A DNA stretch of 64,000 nt from Apiospora phragmitis (taxonomy: Eukaryota > Ascomycota > Sordariomycetes > Amphisphaeriales > Apiosporaceae), in NCBI GenBank assembly GCA_038363925.1, contig JAQQWL010000011.1, positions 4,464,001 through 4,528,000 of the forward strand. Direction: 5' to 3'. Position 1 is the first letter of the stretch; each line of letters opens with the position of its first letter. Positions 58,096 to 64,000 of the stretch are shown here, piece by piece. The notes below the pieces were generated by a model. That model saw only the letters and a program-made list of their open reading frames with translations. It had not been told where the DNA came from and did not search any database. A program made the translations under genes and the position numbers.

Positions 58096-59587
58096 CTACA
58101 TCAAGAATTCCTCCTTGATCCAGTGCTTCATCACAGTATAACCCTCCACAAATGAGGGCTTCTCCATTCGGACAATAATGGCTGCATGCGTATGATGGTT
58201 CTTGCGGAGATAGACGGGGTATTTGTGCCACCCCAAGCTGTCGAGTTGGTTGATCATGTCGAACTGATACGGTGCTAGAGCCAGTGTCGGCCACTGCGGA
58301 TGCGACATCCGGCGCTCGCGAGCCAGCGTCTTGCGGTCCCTCTCGTTCAGCTCGCGATCGTTTTCGTCGTCCGAGGAGGCCAGGTATTCCTGATGCTGAG
58401 AGTTGTTGATGTCTTCATAGGCGCCTTCGACCCTCTGCCGCAGTTCCTGCATCATGATGGGTACGCGGTACTTGCCGGGCTCGATACCCGCAAGACCACT
58501 TTCGTACAGTTTGATCCTCTTCGAACTGCGCGAATTCTGGATGACCGAGTTGATCAGAAACCCGATTATGGCAATGGGCACGAGGACCGTGATGAGCGTA
58601 ATCTTAGGGGCGTTCTTGAGGTACCACAAGCCCTTGTTGGTTAACGACTCCAACGTCACACCGTCAGGTTTGAGGCTAGGTCTGACGGGGTTGATAGGAT
58701 CCAAGACGACCTCTTCGTAGCCGGGTACGTAGTTGAATTTGACCCGTTCCAAGTCTCGATAGGGGTCCGTCCTGGCCATACAGGCCGTATAGTAAGGGAC
58801 ACTCCGGTCATGGGCGATATTCGCATACAGAGTCTTGCGCTTGAACCTGGCAAGGGCCTCCATGAAGATCGAATCGGGATCCGCCATGACGGAGAGCAGT
58901 GGCTTGCCGGTGTCGCGAAAGTTGTCGATGGTGAACAATTGCCTGCCCGACATGGACAAGGTCCGCGCACCCAGAACATTCCAGACGTGATTGTGCCATC
59001 CGCGCAGCGGTGACCGCACCCCGAGGTGTGGGGAGGCAAACGTCGTGAAGTTCTTTGACCAGGTGTCAGTATCAAGACACAGCAGCAGAGCCAACAAGAT
59101 AGAGCGCAAATGTTCCACGTACCATCGGCCGGAGCTCGTCCAGGATGCCTTTCGCATGGAGTAGACCCACGGCATAGCGGGATACCAATCCACCGAGAGA
59201 GTAGCCTACGACGCTGAGTTTTGTGATGTTTCCGCCGTTGGCCTTGATCTTCTTGATTTCTTCCTGGATCTCTTCGCAGACGCGCTCGCCTCCTCGCTCA
59301 ATGCCGTCGTAGGTGGAACTTCCGCTATTGCGCTTGGCGAGTAGAATGTAGAGTTCGTCGTCGGTATAGGCGTCTCGCAATGTCTTGGCCACGGTTTTCA
59401 TATGGTTGGGGTTTCCCCATAGCTGAGCGCAGGCAATCGCAGTTAGTGACCGATCGCGTATCTTGGTGACGCCGTGTAACTTGGCCGACCTTGATGCGGT
59501 AAGGGGGTAGCGTATACTTACTCCGTGTACCACTACGCAGAGATGGTCCGCCTTAATACTACCACCGCTATAATCCATGGCTGCCAT
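58096..59587 (-). CDS. lpl1: DUF676 serine esterase, Lpl1-like phospholipase
   Basis: Alpha/beta-hydrolase of the DUF676 family, related to the yeast lipid-droplet phospholipase Lpl1. Exons on the minus strand: 59587-59522, 59422-59123 and 59052-58096; the product is 440 residues. The first junction joins HLCVVVHG to LWGNPNHMK, the oxyanion-hole region. The nucleophile elbow is VGYSLGGLVSRYA. NFTTFASPHLGV follows the second junction. A hydrophobic segment (ITLITVLVPIAIIGFLINSVI) near residue 300 may anchor it to the lipid droplet or ER. The C-terminal block LGWHKYPVYLRKNHHTHAAI carries the conserved His. The first intron (99 nt, GTAAGT, CACTAAC branch, CAG) is a multiple of three with no stop. 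If retained it would insert 33 residues into the active-site region. Confidence 0.9.
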
Positions 59588-60550
59588 TGCTTTCCCGGTA
59601 GTTATCTTGAGATTGATTTATGATTCCTCAGACGAGGCGGATAAAAAGGCCAGCATGCAAAAGATAAAGTAATTGCAGCTTGAAGGCTTTGAGAGAGACA
59701 GGAAGAGAGGCTTTCAGAGGCTACCAGAGAGGTGCTCGTTGGCGTTGGCCGTCGCAAACTAGGTTGGTTAGACAATGCAATACAAAAAAAGGCTCCCTTG
59801 GCAATCGGACCCTGTCTGGCTGTACTAGTAGGCCTTAAGCGAAAGCGTTAAGACATTGCGCAACTAAGGGGCGGGCTCTCGGAGGTCGTGATCTAGGGGT
59901 TACCCGCGGCTCGGGGGCTTACGTGTTGCAACAGGACGGGCTCAGCAATTGGGGGGGGGAAGGTGGATGGTTGCGAGATTCATCAAGTCAATAACTGCAG
60001 GGCTGAGCTGACCTTGCACGACGTGGACCGATGATGATGGTATCAAAGATCGCCAATGGGCCAGAGCGGGCTAATTGATTGATCCGGTGTCCGGAAGACG
60101 TATCATAGATCTCATGAGAAGAACTGAGGTATTGAAGGCCCGAATAATAAAAGGGGTATCGAAATCTAAAAGCCGGCTAGGGGGCGCATACATTTTCAAC
60201 AGATTTCCCGGACCACACGGGGCACCAAAGCCTGTGTCTGTTAACAACGTAGCAAGATCGACTTTTTTTTGTCGATCTCATATAATTGGAACTGGTCTTG
60301 AGGTCAGGTCCGGTAAACAGTCTGGCTCGACACTAGAATTGGTGGAAAAGCTCCATCTTCATCTCTCTTTGCTGTTTCAGTCAGATACTGGGCTGTAAGA
60401 GGCTTATTAACGTTTATCATGTAAGCAAGCATGGAAAGGGCTGTAATTCGATTGGCAGTTGAAATATATTAATGATACAGGTGGCCGGTGTTAATTTTTA
60501 ATCAAGTGCTTCACTGGAAAGCCTTAATCTAGTTACTGTAGTATAGAGGT
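59588..60550. other. Transition zone before the A+T-rich block
   Basis: About 960 bp upstream of the lipase gene. Composition becomes more A+T-rich from about 60,400 and changes abruptly near 60,555. No gene was recognised. Confidence 0.5.
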
Positions 60551-62201
60551 CCCCTTTAAAATAAATTTAACCCCCCCCCGGTTACTTACCCCTTACTTTT
60601 TAACCCTTATATATTTTTTAGTATTTATTAATTAGTTAATAAGTTATTTTTAAAAGTTACTTTTAATTTATTTTTTCTTTTTACTTATTATATTAAATAT
60701 ATATAATATAATTTATTATTAAATAAATTATATTATTATATAAGTTCTTTTTTTTTTAAACTTTAATATATAAGATTTTTATATTTATAATATCGATTTT
60801 ATTTAAAAAGATAAAACTATTTTAAATTATTAAATTAATAGTTAAATTTTATAATATAAAATTTAATAGTTATAATATAAGTTTAATTTAATTAAAAAAT
60901 ACTTTATAATTATATAATTAATTTAAATACTTAAAAGATATTTCTTAATATTAATATTATAAAAGATATAATTAGTTTTTTTATAATATTATATAATAAT
61001 AACTACGTTAATAAGTATTAAGTTAAACGCTTTATTAATTATAGTTTAAACTTTAAAACTTAAATAAACTATTAATATAATTATTAAAAAGCTTTTTATA
61101 AAAATATATATATTATTTTTAACTAGTTTATATTAATTAAAAATATAAAAGTTAAATATAAAGTTTTAACGAGATTAATTTAATAATAAATATAATTAAA
61201 TTAATACTCGTTATACTTATTAATTAATATAAAAAGTAAAGTTAATTTAAATTAATAATTAAAAATAATTAACGGCTATTAAATGTATTAATTTATAAAG
61301 CTAATATATTTCGCTATTTTTAATCCTTATAAATTAATCTTATAAATATAATTATAATAAACGTTATTTAAGTTTTAAAAGAAACCTAATAAAACGTACT
61401 AGGGTTTATATTAATAATACGAGAGAGTATTTAAACGTGCGATAAAAGTAACGCCTTTATTAATATAATATATAATAGCTAAATCGTAACGTAGTAATAA
61501 GGGGTCGAGTGAAGGTATTTATATAATAAAGTCGTTAAGGTTATTTATTTTATTAATAAATTAAGATCAATGTTTATATAAAATATATAAAGAATATTTA
61601 TTATTATATATCTCGTCTCTCTTTTATTAATTATATATAATATTACTTAATAATTATAATTAAATTATTTAATATTATTTTATTAAATTACGTCTTATTT
61701 AATTATTATATAACTTATTTCTAGCTATTTATATTACTTTATTTATTCTTACCTACTTATAGCTAGCTAGTCTTGTCGTGCTATTATTATAGTATTAGTT
61801 ATCGTGGTATCGTAGCGGTGTAGCGGGGTTTATTATCGTAAGTGGGTTCGTTAGCGCTAACTGGTGGGGTAAATCTTAGTGCTAGTTTTTATAAGCGCCT
61901 CGAGATATCGTGTCGCTATACTAAGGGTGGGTCTAGCCGTATAATTAAGTCAGGTCGTAATAATAATTTATTAAGCGATTAAGTAATTAAATTAACTTTT
62001 AATAATTAAATTAATAATAAAATGAGTTTAAACTAAATTTAATATTTTAATAAATATATTAAAAAGTGAAAAAAGCTCTTATTACTTTTTAATTTTAAAT
62101 AATTATAAAAGCTATATTTTAATTAAATTTAAAGAATATCTTAAGAATAATATTATTATTAACGTATTTTATAAGCGAATATTTTATTCTTTTATACTTT
62201 T

Positions 62202-62330
62202 TTATTATAATTAACGAGTTAATCTCTTACGAGGTAATACTTAAAGTATATAATTAAATAAAAATAACCGTTTAATTATTTTTAAAGCTTTTACTTTAAA
62301 ATATAGTAATTAATTTAAACGCACTATAAT
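62202..62330. repeat. Diverged direct repeat, copy 1
   Basis: Similar over about 120-130 bp to 62571-62700. Shared words are GAGGTAATACTTAA/GGGGTAATACTTAA, AATTAAATAAAAATAA, and TTATTTTTAAAGCTTTTA. Differences are mostly C/T or G/A, as expected after RIP. Confidence 0.75.
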
Positions 62331-62570
62331 ATAATAACTAGATATACCTATTAAATAAGAGACGTAGGTTTAATTCTCACACTTGCCGGACAAGAGCTCT
62401 CTCTTTAACTACCTAGGCAAGATCGCTAGTAAGTAGGCAAGGCCTTCTACGGATTAGTTCTCTATATAAAAGCTTTAGGGTTTCTCTATACCGAGCTTAA
62501 ATAAAATCATACGGTTACTAAGAGTTTATCGCCCTAGTAATAAGGGCATGCCCTTAAAGAGGGGGTATAA

Positions 62571-62700
62571 TATTATAATCAGTAGGTTAGTCCCTCGCGG
62601 GGTAATACTTAAGGCGTAGAATTAAATAAAAATAATCGTTTAGTTATTTTTAAAGCTTTTATTTTATAGCGTAATAATTAATTTAAACGTATTATAATAC
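62571..62700. repeat. Diverged direct repeat, copy 2
   Basis: Partner of the copy at 62202-62330, offset about 369 bp. This copy keeps more G and C (CCCTCGCGGGGTAATACTTA), so it is less mutated. The pair may be repeat ends of an element, but no element boundary could be fixed. Confidence 0.75.
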
Positions 62701-63299
62701 TTTTTTAATAAAGTATAAACTAATTTTATTATAATATATTTAATATATTAAAATTAAGCGGAATTTTTAAATACTTTTATATTATTTTAATAAATATAAG
62801 TATTATATTTAAGCTTTCTATAGATTTTATAACGTTATAAGCGCGTTTTAAACGTTTTTATATAACTATTTATTCGATGTAATTCGTTTTATAATTAATT
62901 ATTAACGTTTTTTTAAAACTATAAGTCTTTTTTAGCTTATATATTAAGTGATTTTTTATCTTATAGGCGTTTCTTTTTCGTACGACGGCGCCGGCTAAGC
63001 ATTTTATTCGCGTTTTATAATATAATTACCTTACTTTTTAATAAAGCGAGCCGGTATATAGCCTGCGTTATACCTTTTATAATTTAATTAAGTTTAGTGA
63101 AAATTAATATCGAGAAGTTATTTTAATACCGCGCGATTCGATTTCTTACGTATTCGGTTTAAAATTAAGCTTTTATTAAATTATTTAAGGTTTTTAATTC
63201 TTAAAGTATAAGTAAGCCGAGAGAGGTCGCCGAAAGCGTCGATATATATAACTTTATATTTAATTATAAAATAATAGATTTTAAATTATACGGTATAAG

Positions 63300-64000
63300 T
63301 CTTATACTTTAAAAACCTCCTTAGATATTTAAAATAATAAAATTCGCCTAGAACGCTTTTAAGAACATTAGTAAGAAGTCCTCTTTTAAAAATAAGTAAT
63401 ATGCGCTCGTATAAACCCTCGATTTCTTTCTCGTATAACTTTTTTAACGCACGAAAATAATTAATATTAAAAGGTTAAAGCTTATATAACGAATAAAAAA
63501 GTATATAAAGTATAATAATCGAGTTTTTTTTACAATAAAGCTCGAAGGCTATTAAATAATAGCTCTTATAGCCGTTAAGAATTAATAGGCGATAAATATT
63601 TTTTATATAAAACTTCGTATATTTATTTAAGTATCGAATCTAGTCCTCGCCTCTCTCGTTCGTAGTCCAGCCGTTTTTAGTAACTATAATTACTTAGTCC
63701 TTCGGTAATAGGCTGTTTTCGTACTAAAAAAAAGGTACGTTTTCTCGATAAATATAATATACGAAAAGATGGCGTAATTATACGATCCGACGCCTTAAAT
63801 AATTATAACTTATTATTAATTCTTTTATTAAACTACCCTAGGCCTTTTATGTTTATTAAAGGTGGTTACGATTATTTCCGACGAGATTTAACTTATAATA
63901 AACTCGGTCTCGTCGAAATTATAAATATCCTCTTTTTAAATCTTATAGTTATTAATTATATTTTATACGAGGGTAAATTACGCGCGATACGCGTCGAAAT
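63300..64000 (-). mobile_element. Relic of a pogo/Fot1-type DDE transposase (RIP-degraded)
   Basis: Reverse-strand translation gives recognisable fragments of a Tc1/mariner pogo-Fot1 transposase with many stops. EDIYNFDETEF (63899-63932) matches the first catalytic Asp region. NGWTTNERGED is followed by YRLLILNGYKSYY (63556-63594), which corresponds to the usual YRLLILDGHGSH with Asp to Asn and His to Tyr changes, exactly what G-to-A and C-to-T mutation produces. IIILYILFYSLYKL continues as the PPHSSHLLQP region, then LKKLYEKEIEGLYERI. The fragments lie in more than one frame. The catalytic Asp is lost, so the copy is dead. The 5' part runs off the window edge. Confidence 0.85.

Larger units (their letters stand above)
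60555..64000. repeat. RIP-mutated A+T-rich repeat block
   Basis: From about 60,555 to the window end the sequence is dominated by TA, AAT and TTA words, with rare C or G, in sharp contrast to the balanced composition before it. This is the pattern left by repeat-induced point mutation (C:G to T:A) in ascomycete transposons. It contains the transposase relic at its right end and a diverged direct-repeat pair. A less altered island lies at about 61,750-61,965. No intact gene is present. Confidence 0.85.

Noticed and set aside
60075..60398. 107-codon open frame at the edge of the A+T block
   Set aside because: No recognisable domain and composition typical of non-coding transition DNA.
62340..62420. 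tRNA-like B-box word before the second direct repeat
   Set aside because: No A box, acceptor stem or cloverleaf could be drawn.

Overview
The window is nuclear DNA of a filamentous ascomycete (Pezizomycotina), most likely a Sordariomycete. The genes are short-intron fungal genes with GT-AG ends and CTAAC/CTGAC-like branch sites. Several products are typical of this group (EsdC, FacB, a SIN Cdc14, Mpe1 with a DWNN domain). The last 3.4 kb is an extreme A+T block of the kind made by repeat-induced point mutation (RIP). The species cannot be fixed from the sequence alone.

Layout. 0-8 kb: GGPP synthase (-), SIN component Cdc14 (+), a cysteine-rich single-pass membrane protein (-), an HD-domain phosphohydrolase (-). 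10-16 kb: EsdC (+), an amidohydrolase-2 enzyme (+), a VOC/glyoxalase protein (-), a SUR7/PalI-type membrane protein (-). 18-28 kb: a secreted PI-PLC-X-like protein (+), Mpe1 (+), Get3 (-), 5-hydroxyisourate hydrolase (-), a quinone oxidoreductase (+). 28.9-29.1 kb: a U2 spliceosomal snRNA gene. 29-35 kb: translin (+), Gpi11/PIG-F (+), a Pgc1-like GDPD phosphodiesterase (+). 35-38 kb: a FacB/Cat8-type Zn2Cys6 activator (-). 41-50 kb: a SET methyltransferase (-) divergent from a Ylf2-like YchF-family GTPase (+), a DUF952 protein (+), a Rex3-like exonuclease (-), glutathione-dependent formaldehyde dehydrogenase (+). 50.5-55 kb is long and gene-free. 55-59.6 kb: a small AN1 zinc-finger protein (+), endonuclease III (-), an Lpl1-like DUF676 lipase (-). 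From about 60.55 kb to the end is A+T-rich, mutated repeat DNA with a recognisable pogo/Fot1 transposase relic on the minus strand.

The genes are mostly unrelated housekeeping functions (isoprenoid, GPI and phospholipid metabolism, mRNA 3' end processing, splicing, tail-anchored protein insertion, DNA repair, formaldehyde and urate catabolism, acetate regulation). There are no operons, and I see no biosynthetic cluster and no new multi-gene system.

The clearest anomalies are four otherwise well-conserved genes each broken by a one-base indel, three of them in or next to a short G/C run. This points to assembly errors more than to true pseudogenes. Other points of note are a 10-nt microexon in the GTPase gene, several stop-free introns, and the U2 gene, which is easily mistaken for empty intergenic DNA. 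Exon borders were set by eye from splice consensus plus protein continuity, and all joined lengths come out divisible by three except in the four frameshifted genes.
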